Origin: Anastrepha obliqua
Taxonomy: Eukaryota; Arthropoda; Insecta; Diptera; Tephritidae
Reading direction: 5' to 3'
NCBI RefSeq assembly: GCF_027943255.1
Contig: NC_072896.1
Span: 49,908,501 to 49,972,500, forward strand
Length of the DNA: 64,000 nt
Below, piece after piece: positions 43,020-54,620 of this stretch. Both the position numbers and the translations under genes were made by a program. The notes under the pieces are model-generated. The model was not told the DNA's origin, did no database searches, and saw only the letters and a program-made list of their open reading frames with translations. Within the stretch, counting starts at the first letter, position 1; the number at the start of each line of letters is the position of its first letter.

Positions 43020-43735
43020 TTAAAGATGCCATACCTAAAGTAAGCTGTGTTTTGTGCCACAAAAAATTTATCAGCCCATGGAAACGGCAGAGCTTATTGA
43101 TGCAATAAACGTTTGACTCGATTTTTTCACCACAATTTTTTCTCATTTTCAAACTGTTGCTGCAAGAAAGCCCTTGGACTAACGTAATTATTAGCAAAAT
43201 GGGTGATTTACACAATCAAACACGCGCTTATGGACGAAATTCAATATTGCCTTCTAACATTGGACATACAAGTAAGCAACAAGTGCTTGCTTATTTGCAA
43301 GAAAATTACTGTCTTCAGTACATTCTGACGTATCGACTAAATCGAAATGTACTGGCGTACCAAAGGCGGTCTGTATGCCAATCCCACCCCCATGGAGTTC
43401 AAATATAGATTACGAAGATATCTATCAGGCGAATTAATGCATAGATTACTCATTTGCTAAACGATCGTTAATTCTATTAACAGCACGAAACACTTCAATC
43501 ATAATTGATCGTGGCACTGTTGAGGCCAACGAAACTGAGTGGCTCCGCCTCAATGATATTTCTTTACATAATCTACTAAGTTTCCTAACAGCAGATAAGG
43601 TAGTTTTCTAAGAGTTTCTGTCCGCCAACGACACATTAAATTAGGACGTCGGTTTTGATAGCTTACTCAAAGATGCCCTTGAGTACATTACCGGATACAT
43701 AATACGAAAATTGAAGTTGATCGTTCACTTGTGTT
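43020..43735 (+). pseudogene. P-element-type transposase, C-terminal fragment
   Basis: In + frames: TAELIDAINV (about 43085-43115), then MGDLHNQTRAYGRNSILPSN, VLAYLQENYCLQYILTYRLNRNVL (43280-43350), a short gap, NPTPMEFKYRLRRYLSGEL (about 43380-43435), TEWLRLNDISLHNLLSFLT (43525-43590) and DALEYITGYIIRKLK (43672-43715). These match the RNase H-like and C-terminal parts of P/THAP9-type transposases. Stops and small deletions interrupt, and the segment usually between NRNVL and the NPTP block (with conserved Phe/Gly) is partly lost. The THAP N-terminus was not found, nor were 31-bp inverted ends. Confidence 0.8.
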
Positions 43736-43739
43736 GATA

Positions 43740-44048
43740 CTCTAACTAATATACATACATACATATATGCATGTAGCAAGTCCACGAGAATGGTTAAATT
43801 AAAAATATAAATAATTAAATGTCATTCATAAAAAACATACAATTATTCTTTCCAAAAAGGCGATAAACTGATGTATGCAGATATTTTCCTAACTTCCAAA
43901 TTCAATCAATGGATTGAGTAACATCCGAAATGAGTTGTTAAACTTTACACAACTTTTTATTATTGAATCATGCTGAAAACTTCTTGTAGGGATCAATCTG
44001 ATTTTGATTTTCAGTCTGAATGATTTGATGAATTGACTTTTGGTTGCA
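43740..44048. other. no gene seen
   Basis: AT-rich spacer. Confidence 0.4.
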
Positions 44049-44781
44049 CAGGGTCCGGTACTCGAAGTGTAACCAATTAAAAAGTCCATACAATTAGTAT
44101 GGAAAATTACAATTCAAAGTAAAAAATGTGTGAAAATAATATGATACAAAATTAAGAACCATCGATATGACCCCCTTTTCCTTGACTATGGCCTTGAGAC
44201 GATCCAGAAACGAATCGCAAACTGCCAGAATATGACTTGCAGGTATTTTGGCCCACTCGCGGACAACGGCTTTTTTCAGCGTCTCGAGGCTGGTGATTCT
44301 TTAGTTCGGATCTTGCTCTCCAAAATGATCCAAAGGGAATAATCCATCAGATTCGCGTTTGGTGAATTTGAGAGCTATTGTGAGTACGTTATGAAGTTCG
44401 AAACCTTGTTTGTTAGTCATTCTTGGTTCACTTTGTGACGTTGCAGTCTTTTAATGACCACCTCCATGACGTTTCGCGATGCTACCAGTATCATTGTAAT
44501 GAGTAATGCTGCGATAAACAAAAACTTTATTTACTTTAAGGTGCTCGAGCTCACGAACAGGTGCTGGTTGTGATTTTCCAGTCAAATAGAATGCAATCAC
44601 ACTATTACGTTTGAAATCCATTACTGATTTTCTTTTTTCGCGTTTACTCTCGGCAAAATGCTTCCACGCGCTTGTAAACAATACTCTGGGCTGTCCTTTA
44701 GCCAATTAACAGACAGCAGATTCCTGTGCATCACCTGCGCGAGCGGTCTGAAGTTGGTTCCACTTCGAGTGCCGGACCCTG
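44049..44781 (-). mobile_element. Tc1/mariner-type element, TIR-bearing, internally deleted
   Basis: Inverted ends CAGGGTCCGGTACTCGAAGT (44049 on) and CAGGGTCCGGCACTCGAAGT (complement, from 44781). TA follows on the right (44782-44783); the left flank is CA. On the - strand the frame 44705-44451 encodes an HTH start (MDFKRNSVIAFYLTGKSQPA...VYRSITHYNDTGSIAKRHGGGH). After a deletion come MDYSLWIILE and SGPKYLQVIFWQF...RLKAIVKEKGG-like C-terminal residues (about 44340-44165). The middle with two catalytic residues is gone. Confidence 0.83.
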
Positions 44782-44784
44782 TAT

Positions 44785-46540
44785 TTGCTCGCATGAAAAT
44801 ACAAATTTTGTAGATACATACATACATTCTCGTACATACATACATATATTGGCAACAAATTCATTGCCTGCTGCCTTCAGAAGAAAATAAAATGTGCCGA
44901 ACTGAACGGTGGCCCATTTTTTAGCACTCTGTCCGACCTAAAGATTATGAGAGAACATAACCTTCTGCCTCTCCACAGTTTCTACATGTTTCAAAATGCC
45001 ATAGTTCCAGTCCGCTTCCCTAAAATATTTGCGATTAAAGTTTTCGATTTAATAAGATTGGAATGAAGAGCTTTAAGCTCAAGTGTTTTAAGCGTTCGGA
45101 CTACTCCATGAGCTTTGACATGTATTTTGAGACGTCACGTAGATTCGAATCCAGGAAGTCTGAAGGAAGTGAGGTTAAAAAATTAAAATATTTTTTTGGC
45201 AGCAGTCGTCCTCCTCCCTTCGCTTGGAGGCTCCGTAAAATGCAAATGGGCACTTTCAAGGAAGTACGCGTGATTCTACAGTACTATTTTTACATACCTA
45301 CTACACTTGCGTAAGAAGAAAAAATAAGATTTATTTCAAACGAGTTCTTTAGGTGCTGAATTATCTTATTCATTTTGTTCGTTTTTGTTTTCATTCGTCT
45401 ATATAAATGTGTATGAGGGAATACATAAGCATCCAACAGTGTAGGTGGACTAGATATGAGATTGAAATATTAATTCGTAAAAGTAGTTTTTGATATTACT
45501 CCAGCAATTGTTGTTGAACTCACTGACGGCAACGGCAGAGATAATTTCCAAATGTGCATAAAAAAAGCATGAATATGTGTATGTATGTATGTATGTATGT
45601 ATGTAAGTACATATTTATGTACTTGTGGGCAGCCATATTCATGCCGTGCAGAAAGTTATCAGCTTGCGACTTAGTTCTCCCACCAGTGACTTCAGAATAA
45701 TGATTATTTCCTGTTTCTTCGCATATCTATGTAAGCGATCTACATATGTCTGTTTTTATTTCGATCTCTGTTTTTATTTTATCTCGTTCGTAGTTCTCCT
45801 TATTTTTATCTTTATCTATATCATTTTCCTTATCTACTTAGCACCTTTACCTTTGCCCTTACCCCTGCAAATCAGGTCGTGCGAGGTAATGCAAATAGAG
45901 GCCGCTCATCGCAGACCTTACGCGATAAATATCAGAGCTTATGGCATAAGGTTTATCGCAAGCAATGAATTGCCACATTGATGTTCTGACAGATATATTT
46001 TCATTTATGCGAAATCTATGTTGTAGCAACCTTATTATTAACATTAAAATCAAAAGAGAAATGTTTTCTTCTAATTCGCCAACATTTTAACATTAACATT
46101 TTTAGTAAGGGCAGCGAATCGATTGAATTACCGAACATTTTTTGATTTTTCCTTTAATACACTTTTTTCTTTTGCTTGAAAATGCAAAGAATGCTTTGTA
46201 CGTATTTTTTTTTTAATGAAATGTTATGCGACTAAATGGCCACGTAAAAAATATATTGGATTATATAAGTCTTTAAAATTATCTCTACGCATCTTTACAT
46301 TTATTTAGAACATATTCAAGGCAAGCCTGCAAGCCATGTCCCACTATTGCTATAGAAGCGAATGCTCGGCCAGAAGTGCATTAAAAATGCAAATCTTACT
46401 TGGGAAAGATCTTCCTAATTTTGGTGATAAAAGTATCATAACAGAGATACCGGATAAAAACAAATATAATCTGATCACTAACAGACTGCATATATGATTC
46501 CAAAATGTATTTTTAGCCATAGGGCTTAAATCATATTCTC
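44785..46540. other. no gene seen; TATG microsatellite at 45577-45605
   Basis: Several 60-120-codon frames on both strands have low-complexity, T-rich composition and no recognised domain. The TATG run has about seven units. Confidence 0.45.
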
Positions 46541-46544
46541 AGAC

Positions 46545-47130
46545 CGCGATGAATCGGAACTGGAAGTATCTTGGCTCGATGCTAGAAGTTTCGAATGGTT
46601 CACAGACGGTTCGATAGCAAATACTGGAACCGGTGCAGGAATATATGGTTTAAGCACGAAAATTTCCGAACCAATGGGCAAATGGCCTAGCGTCTTCCAG
46701 GCCAAAATTCAAGCAGTTTCAATCTGTGTGAGAATAAATCATATGAGTGGCAACTTAGCTAAACACTCGGACAGTAAAGCTTCATATTCTGTGGAATTGA
46801 AACTAGTGTAAAGACGCCTTAACAACCCACATAAATCAATTTAGTGCAACAAATAAAATTGTACTTTGCTGGATTCCGGGTCACTCTGGAATGAAAGGTA
46901 ATCAAATTGTTGATGAACTCGCTAGGGCGGCGTCGGTATCAGATTTTCATGGTCCAGAACCATACTGCGGTATCAACTGGGCAGAAGCTAAATGCAGGGT
47001 AAATAGTTGGGAAAATACTCAAAGAATTACCCATTGGGAAGTCACACGAAAACTCCGTCAAGCCAAAGACTTATACGACCATTTACTTACAAAAAGGTGC
47101 GTAAAGTATACATCAGAAAAGTAGTAGGTT
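46545..47130 (+). pseudogene. I-like LINE RNase H fragment, family 3
   Basis: WFTDGSIANTGTGAGIYGLS in one frame (about 46590-46650), then HSDSKASYS, and from 46855 CWIPGHSGMKGNQIVDELARAASVSDFHGPEP with the final catalytic Asp. The Cys-rich tail is cut off at about 47130. Confidence 0.78.
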
Positions 47131-47194
47131 TTCTGACAGGTCGCTATTAATTAAGATTGCACATCTTTCACCGAAATGAAATGGATCCGAATGA

Positions 47195-47222
47195 AATCAA
47201 GAAGGAAGGAAGGAAGGAAAAA
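47195..47222. repeat. AAGG microsatellite
   Basis: GAAGGAAGGAAGGAAGGAAA separates two LINE fragments. Confidence 0.85.
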
Positions 47223-47379
47223 AACTTATTGTCATGCCAATCTATTATTGCGACAAGCTCACTAAACCTCGGAGTGGACTGACCATACCATCACGACGGT
47301 GGCATTCGATAGAAACTATGGCACTCACATTCCATCTCAGGATGAGTAGAGTAAGGCACTCCTTTCTTTCGATTCTTTC

Positions 47380-48060
47380 GGATAGCCAAGTTATAATCCA
47401 GACATTGAATTAGGCTACAACAACCTCCGAAACTGGTGTATCAAAGTAAGAATAGCCTTACCGCGTTCAGTGCAAAACCATAAAATTACCTTAATCTGTG
47501 GTCCCGGGACATCGGAATATTGAAGGTAACGAAAAAGTAGACGAACTGCCAAGACGGGGATCTGCCATGGATAACGCTCTTGCAGAAATAGTATTCTCAC
47601 CATTGAGTGCAATCAAGAATAGACCAAACGACATGCAAAATTAGCAAAACGTTATGGCCCGCCTACAGCCTCAAGCAAACGTCAACATTGATAAACATGA
47701 AACGTGTCCCATCGGAGTTTGACGGGGAACAAGCAGTCAAAATGGGCCTCCTTCACAACACATACTGCCACAAGTGGAAACAACCTGAGAAAAAGAAAAC
47801 GATTTTCCGTTTTCTCTGTGAATGCCCTGCCTTATAGAAGGAGATAATGCCGAGCCTGGGCAAACCACTGTTCGAGAGGCTCGAACAACTTTTGGCTTAG
47901 ATGTCAACAACCTAATGAGGTTCTTAAACCGGGCAGACAGGATATAATCGTGATGTAAATAACTGTTAAACAAGTTGATAGTGAGGATGTGGCAACAAAA
48001 TTGCTTCGAAGCGGTAATTGGATTCTGAATGAATCGCCACTTTAACCAACAAATTAATGG
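47380..48060 (+). pseudogene. I-like LINE 3' end, family 2, copy 2
   Basis: Same family as 35660-36395: VPGHRNIEGNEKVDEL (about 47505-47550), RRGSAMDNALAEIVFSPLSA (to about 47610), KISKTLWPAYSLKQTSTLINMKR (47636-47705), EQAVKMGLLHNTYCHKWKQP, FRFLCECPAL, stop at 47835. The second Cys of the tail is Trp here. The 3' UTR is shared with copy 1. Confidence 0.8.
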
Positions 48061-48064
48061 AATC

Positions 48065-49827
48065 TATAAGACATATTCCAGAAAGTGCCAAATAAACTTC
48101 GGAGATTGCAAACATTTACTTCAATATAAGGGTACATACATCTAATGTACCGCGGGTGTATTTTACAAATTATTTAAAAATATTTGAAGGCGCATTTGAC
48201 ATTTCACAGAATTTTTTTCTACAGTTATTTGAGCTTAGATATGCTTAACACTTTCTGGAGTATTGTTGGAAAAGATGTATGCGAGATTGATTGGCATTTG
48301 CAGAAATGTTGTTGTGTAGTTTTCTAAATTTGCAAGTTTTTGAACTAGTGCTGGTTTTTCCTACAGGGCATTTATATACATACCCAATTTCTGTATTATT
48401 GCTTTTTCTTGTTTGTTATTAAGTAAACTTGGAAATCTGTTTATAGAGCTTAGGCAATATTAATTCATGCATACCTAGGTGAGTATGTACATACATATGC
48501 AATTAAACACATTTTTTTATAGGATATGTACATAAGCGCAAGACAATAAATAAATTTCATTATTTCCATGTAAATTATTTGAAGAAAATATTTGTAATTA
48601 GATTATATCTAACATTTATTGTTGTACGAGTACATCTTATAGTGTCTCGCATGTGACATTTGTATGTATGTATTAACAGGGTGATACAAATACGGGTACA
48701 ATCCTCTTTAAAAAAAAATTCAGAAAACTCCATCTATTTTAGTTCCACATAGTACATTATGACTTTATTAAATAGTACAGAAATACTCATTATTTCTTGC
48801 ACACGATTACATTTTCATGTGTCTTACTCGGCTGGCTTTGTTGTAGTGTATCCTGCCAATCCAATTTTCCAAACGCTTGTGGACTGTGAGTTTTATCTCA
48901 TTATTTCTGAAGTTGCGATCTTTAATGGCATCCATCAAACAAAATAGAGTTCAATAGGATAAAATTGCAGCTCCTAGGCGGTGATTACCGAACTTAGTAT
49001 GCAAAAGATGCTAAAACCAAGTTTATATCTTAATCTAAGTGGAATATGGAGAAGTATTTGCGAAACAAATTTGCCAATGGTGCCACCACTTCAAAATGCA
49101 GATAAAGCTGCGAATCTCTGCAGTTGCATTGCTGAGCTTGGGTGAGCGATTCTAATTCGCATAGCCTAACCTAGTTTACTCCAGCTAGAAGTTTAGACGA
49201 ATAAACATCGATTAGCTACTATTTCGTAGAAGTAAAAGGCATGCTGCTAAGATGACCTGTGTGTCGTGATTTAGTATTTATTACCTTTGTCCTTTCTTTC
49301 TCCAGAACTCATGGAGAATATAGGATAAAACCTTCTTCGTAGCTCCGATAGTATATTTTTTGCCTCCATTCCGTTGGCATCTCTGTCAGTTGCGTATTAA
49401 TTTTTCGTACGGTTCACCAATTGGGTTGTTAATAAAGCCAATTCTGATAGCAGACAGTAAAAAAGTATTTTTTTTAAATTATTTAAACTCATTTGAAAAC
49501 TATTATTTTTAAATAACTTCACACAAACATACATACGTACATATGAGTACACATATATGTGTCATATATGCAATTACAATCCGACTTTTCTGAAAATCCA
49601 TTTTTTCCCAGAATTTGCGTAGAATTATCTTAAACCTCGTACATACATACATATCGGCAATTAAGTCAAGTGCACATCAATTAAGATGGGCGCGTTTTCT
49701 CCATAACAAATTATACTCGTATGCACAATAAAAGATATTTGAATAGTAATAAGTTCTCCGAATCTAACATAAATAGATTAGAAGTTAAATGTACAGACAT
49801 GAGGGCTTTTCACTGAGTAACAAGTAA
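48065..49827. other. no gene seen
   Basis: AT-rich with TACATACATA runs (48485-48500, 49525-49560, 49640-49660). 'ACAGGGTGATACAAATACGG' at 48676 looks like a transposon end but has no partner. Confidence 0.45.
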
Positions 49828-49831
49828 TTAA

Positions 49832-50558
49832 GGGGGAGGTAGGGTTTAGCGCTAAAAAAAAACACTTTTTTTGTGAATTTTTTACAGAAATATGGCTTAA
49901 GATACTTTAATAAAATCAGTTACATGTTATTGTACATCTTTTCAATAAGTTTTTAAAAAATATTAATAATAAAATATTGACAAATAAGCCCATGACAGAG
50001 TTTTTTTGGAGATATGTTTTTCGAGAGGTGCTCTGCGGTGCCAATCGGCATTCGTCGTAGAATCATCTGAAACTAAAAAAGTCGAATTTTTCAGTTAAAG
50101 TATGACGTAATGCTCCCCCCTACATTAATAAATTTTTTTTTTTTCATTTTTGTAGTTTTGGTGGCAAAAAAACGTAAAACGAGAATTTTTGGCGAAAAAT
50201 TTCGCCATATTTGTAAGTGAAAAACAAACTTAAAAAACAAAAAATAAAAAAAAAACAGTGTAGGGGGGAGGTATTTTTGATTTAGAAAACGTGTGCCAAA
50301 TTTGAAAAGAATCGGTTGAATAGTTTCGGAGTTGTGATTGGCACCGACTTTTAAGAAGTCGTTTCGGGAAAAACGCGTTTGAAAAAATGACTCTGAGAAA
50401 TTATCGATGCTCCGCATTCGAGGTAGAGTGCCTACAAAGGCTATAACTTTGAGAGTTCTGCTCCGATCCACTTAAAATTTTGACACAACATTCTTGAAAT
50501 GATTTACTATAAGATGAGTGAAGAAAAAAAATTTCGATTTTGTGACCCTACCCCCCCC
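49832..50558. mobile_element. TTAA-type MITE, element E5, complete
   Basis: Exact TTAA on both sides (49828-49831, 50559-50562). Inverted ends GGGGGAGGTAGGGT and its complement ACCCTACCCCCCCC differ at one base over 14. 727 bp, AT-rich. An open frame on the - strand (50471-50091) is Phe/Lys-rich and looks like chance. 'TTTCGGGAAAAACGCGTTTG' near 50360 has a counterpart in E1 (TTTTCGGGGAAACGCGTTTA near 1505). Confidence 0.85.
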
Positions 50559-50771
50559 TTAAGTAGATGTTTACTTTATTAACACGTTCATTGCCACCGC
50601 CGTACCCGAGTAGAGTTTTGCCTTGCACTTCGGTAGTAAGTCCTGGGTACTCATTATGGTTTTAGCATTTACCTTTTAACTAAGCCTTCTACGGTTTAAT
50701 AACAAACAACTTTAGAGACGGACATCACAAATTAGAGAAGAAGCTCTACTAACAACTGCCAGATAATCACA

Positions 50772-51010
50772 AGAGTGGCCAACATCAGACCATTAATCGG
50801 GTTCCAGCGATTCTGAAGGAATCAGCTGAGTTGCTGACGCATCCAGGGTTATGGTTACAATTAATGCAGGTTCCGCTCATTTCACTTCGTTGCGTTGAAC
50901 AGCGTCTGATTGGATGTGAATTCCGCCGAATCTCCGATAACGTGACAGCCGACGTTATTCTCACAATTTTGCTTCGGTTGGCCAAGCCTTGTAATCTAAT
51001 ATTCTTGGCT
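50772..51010 (+). repeat. unclassified dispersed repeat 'AATCAGCTGATT', copy 3
   Basis: GTGGCCAACATCAGACC, ATTCTGAAGGAATCAGCTGA, then CGTGACAGCCGACGTTATTC and TCACAATTTTGCTTCGGTTG. Confidence 0.7.
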
Positions 51011-51469
51011 TCTATACATAAAATCGATTTTTAAGCACGATTATGGAACTTACCCCGCAAACAAGTCGATATTTATTGTTCTGAAGTGCTCACCTTTGAT
51101 GCAAATGGAATATCCAGCAGAATTTTAGAACAAAAACATGGACCAATGATGCCACCACTCCAAAATACGCATCCAATTGTCGTTCTCTTCTTATGCATTG
51201 GCTTCCCGACAATTACGAGCGAGTTTTTGTTTGATGCTCGTTTTCATATCTGGTGATTAGTCGATTGGATTCAAGCGACTCTAAAGCCCAACTTCCCAAA
51301 TTTTTCAAATTAATGCTTAATATCTCAAGAATATTGTATTAAAACTTCTGATAGATTGGAAAATTTTCTATTATGAGTATTTGAGCAGCTGTTGCTTCAG
51401 GCCGGACTTCTATACCTGCTCGCATTAAAGCATTTTCTAAAATTTTTAATTTTTGAAGTCCATGTACGC

Positions 51470-51930
51470 AATAGTTAAATACTGGAGCAGGCTTTTCGGA
51501 GTAAGCTATTTCGAAAACCCTTTGGCCTTAGTACAATAGACTCAAGACGCAAAAAGTTCTACGGACTACACTCCATTCAATTTCCAAACTCGTAGCTACA
51601 TACGAGTATGTTTACCAGTCATTGCACGATCGGCGCACACACGGAAAAGCAGGTTTACCATATAATCTCCATTGCAGAAGCTGCGCGTACCTTTCAGAGA
51701 AGGATACAGTGAGCACTTTCTCTGTAAATGGCAGCTAGACGATTAAGGTCACTGAATGCTCCTTTCTTCGACAACTAAACTCCATCAACCTGATGTAATA
51801 AAGATTAATAGCTCTGGTTGGCTGTAGATATCTGCCCGTTGGAGGTCTCAAAGTGGTATCAGAACGGCGCGTAGTGCTACTTTGAGAGTGCCAGAGTGGC
51901 ACTTCAACCATTTGACCTAACTACCTGGAC
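51470..51930 (+). pseudogene. I-like LINE 3' tail, family 1
   Basis: Decayed frames give VFTSHCTIGAHTEKQ, LHCRSCAYLSEKDTV and AARRLRSLNAPFF, the Cys-rich tail as at 2515-2727. The 3' UTR with 'CTTTGAGAGTGCCAGAGTGG' follows. Confidence 0.65.
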
Positions 51931-52128
51931 CAATCTTTGTACCGTACCTTTTCATATAGCTCTCCAGGTATCCTTGCGAGTCCTGTTAATAATTTTTAAT
52001 CTTACAATTGCATATTAGTGAATAGTAAAAATTCGTTTTCTATTCCGAGTTATTGTACGCACCCCAAAAGAACTTTTTTTTCAAAGATTCACTTTCCAGT
52101 GGAAATTTAGGAAAACATTGCCCAAAAG

Positions 52129-52345
52129 CGGCCGCTGTAACTGAATGGGTTGGTGCATTACTACCATTCGGAAGTGAGTGTACAGGTTCGAATCTTCGGG
52201 CATGAAACAGCAAAATGAGCGGTCGTCCCTCGGCAAGCAATGGTGAACCTCTAAGTGTATTTCTGCCATGAAAAAGTTATTTATAAAAAGCCATATCCCA
52301 TTCGGAGGAGGAAAAAACTGTAGGAATTTGGGGAAAAACATCTTG
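52129..52345 (+). mobile_element. tRNA-derived SINE, copy G, diverged
   Basis: Head GCGGCCGCTGTAACTGAATG, B box GGTTCGAATCT at about 52184, GAGCGGTCGTCCCTCGGC, TGTATTTCTGCCATGAAAAA, then a shortened, diverged end without the hairpin. Probably old. Confidence 0.75.
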
Positions 52346-53320
52346 GCTATTTCTTATTGCTCTACATCCCCATAGATTAGATAATTTTTAAAGGCTAAAA
52401 GCTCGAGTTTTTTGTACCCTGGAAGAAGTTTTGATAAATGCGGAAATTGTTGCTAACATGTCATCACGACTCCGGGTATTTCCTTTAAAGTTATCAAACA
52501 GTTTTTAGTAAAATCTATTTTTACTGTTTATAAAACATACTACCGTTAAAATGTAACTTTTCGTAAAAATGTCAATGTTCATTATCTTAAAATTCAAAAG
52601 TTATAAAGCGAAATATTAAATAGTGTGCTTAATCTCCTCTTAGTGAATGGTGAAGTGCTTAGCCAGAGTTGGCGTGCGAGAAAAAACATAGAAAATCATC
52701 AGCGAGCCCCTCAATAACAACCATTCCATGACATTGATGGTTGTAATAAGAATTTATCGCACAATTACTGCCATTGAAATTATTCAATATGAAGTGAGAC
52801 ATCTTGCTATGGGTGATGGCGGTGCCACCTATTCTTTATTTTAGATGTAAGTTCATTCCTACATTCGTACAAGTACATATATATGCATTTTATGCATATC
52901 CACATGGGTGCGCTAAGAAAAATGGCAACTTGAGCTAATTTATTAGTTTTAATTCTATGCAAATCGCCCAGTAACCCAAGCAAACTGGTTTGTAACAGTT
53001 TAACAGTATCGACATAGGCAGAGAAGGCCTTCCTGTTTCTCCGCCACCACCAGTAGATATTGCATCGAATACTTTCGCGCAGGTTTTCAGTATGAATTTG
53101 TATGATATGACATAGCCTGCGTCATTTCGTTATAAAGCTCATATAATTCAGAGCTCAATTTTAAGCGCGGGCGCCAATGACAATGTGCGTTAATTTTCCA
53201 GATAGTTGCGACTACTTCAATTATAATTGTCACCTCGAAACTTGAGTACCGAGATGCGAGTGCGCGGACTGTTTGTCTGATGACAGGAGATACTTCGAAT
53301 ATTTCTCATTTAACTCTAGA
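52346..53320. other. no gene seen
   Basis: AT-rich spacer. Nothing recognised. Confidence 0.4.
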
Positions 53321-53322
53321 TG

Positions 53323-53605
53323 ACCGCCGTAGCTGAATGGACTGGTGTGTGGCTACCATTCGAAAGTGCACAGGTTCGATACACCGGGCACACCAATTGA
53401 CAAAGTTTTTTCTAATGGTACTCGCTCCACAGACTATGGCAAATCTCCGAGTGCATTTCTGCCATGAAAAGGCCCCTTGTAAAAAATCCCCTGCCGTTCG
53501 GAGTCGGTAAAAGGCCTTGGAAAACATTAAGGCGCACACCGCAAATAGAAGGAGGAGCTCGGCCAAGCACCCAACAAAGGGTGTTAGCGTAAATTCTATA
53601 AATAT
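53323..53605 (+). mobile_element. tRNA-derived SINE, copy H, diverged
   Basis: Head ACCGCCGTAGCTGAATGGAC, B box GGTTCGATACACC, body, end-hairpin in the form CACCC-AACAAA-GGGTG and a TATATA tail. It resembles copy G in the region before the B box (AAGTG...CACAGGTTCGA), so G and H form a second subfamily. Confidence 0.82.
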
Positions 53606-53939
53606 ATATGCATATAAATCTAGACGGTATCAATAGTGAGTGACTTAGTTTTGCAGCTCGAAGAAGTCACCCTCTCCAAACCCTCATTTGATATCAAAAA
53701 TCCCGCAGAGGTCTTTCTCAATTGTGACGAAGCTGGTGTTCACATATTCTGATAGGAATTTTACACCACCGTATTAGTTGAATGCCAATTTTAGACATCG
53801 TGTTTAGTTAACTCTTTTTCAGACTGTTAAAGTGGCTTTGAAGTCAAAAAAGAGATGGTGTGCCAATTTTTTGTTGTTGAATATTCTCCAAGATTTGGAG
53901 TATTTTGAAAACCGAGGGTGGAGAAAATAAAGAATATGT

Positions 53940-54200
53940 GGCCAACATCAAGCCGTTAATCGATTCTCGGTGATTTTGAAGGAATCAGTTGATTTGCTGA
54001 CGTAACAAAGAATATGACAGCGGTTTGTTTACAACAGAGGTCGGCAAAACGGTGATTGTGTTAGTCATGTACGAAAAATACCACCCAACTGTTCATTTTT
54101 TTCAACTAACCTCACTTTAATTTTTCTGTCGCCTTTTCTGCCACGTAACAGTCAAAGTTACTCTCACAATTTTGCTTTGGATGACTAGATCTTATACTCT
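53940..54200 (+). repeat. unclassified dispersed repeat 'AATCAGCTGATT', copy 4
   Basis: GTGGCCAACATCAAGCCGTT, TTTTGAAGGAATCAGTTGAT, ATGACAGCGGTTTGTTTACA, then CACGTAACAGTCAAAGTTAC and TCTCACAATTTTGCTTTGGA. This is the most complete copy. Confidence 0.72.
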
Positions 54201-54489
54201 ATCATAAAGAGTCATCTTAGCTGAAAATTTATGGTGGATTTACCAGCTCTAAAGCCATACTGAGGGTCCAATCAGTTCATAGACGGTGAGCTTTAGCCTT
54301 TCACCGCCGGATTTCTCAACTTTGTTGATTTTTAGCCACACTATTACGTCTTCGGTAATCTTGGTCGGGTAGCAGCCACATTTCCTCACGCTGCTCTTTT
54401 GGTTGAGCTGTACTCTCTTAGAGGAGAAGCGTGAGCCGAGCGGTGAATCTAGCGGGTGCTCACAGTGAAAAGATTTTTAGAGGTGAGGC

Positions 54490-54620
54490 TAAGATCAGAC
54501 TGTTAACCGGCTCTTAGCGAATTTGAAAGAATTAGCTGATTGGTTGACGTAACCGCGGCCATGACAACGGCTTATTTAGGAAAAAATCTGAAATTTCGTT
54601 GGTGATATACGACTGCTACG
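54490..54620 (+). repeat. unclassified dispersed repeat, copy 5, partial
   Basis: CAGACTGTTAACCGGCTCTT, GAATTAGCTGATTGGTTGAC, ATGACAACGGCTTATTTAGG. Only the left half is present. Confidence 0.65.

Noticed and set aside
45860..45975. Imperfect inverted repeat (CTTACGCGATAAA / TTTATCGCAAG)
   Set aside because: Arms are about 11-13 bases with mismatches, not above expectation for AT-rich DNA.
50091..50471. 126-codon frame on the - strand
   Set aside because: Lies wholly inside TTAA MITE E5, Phe/Lys-rich, with no relation to a transposase.
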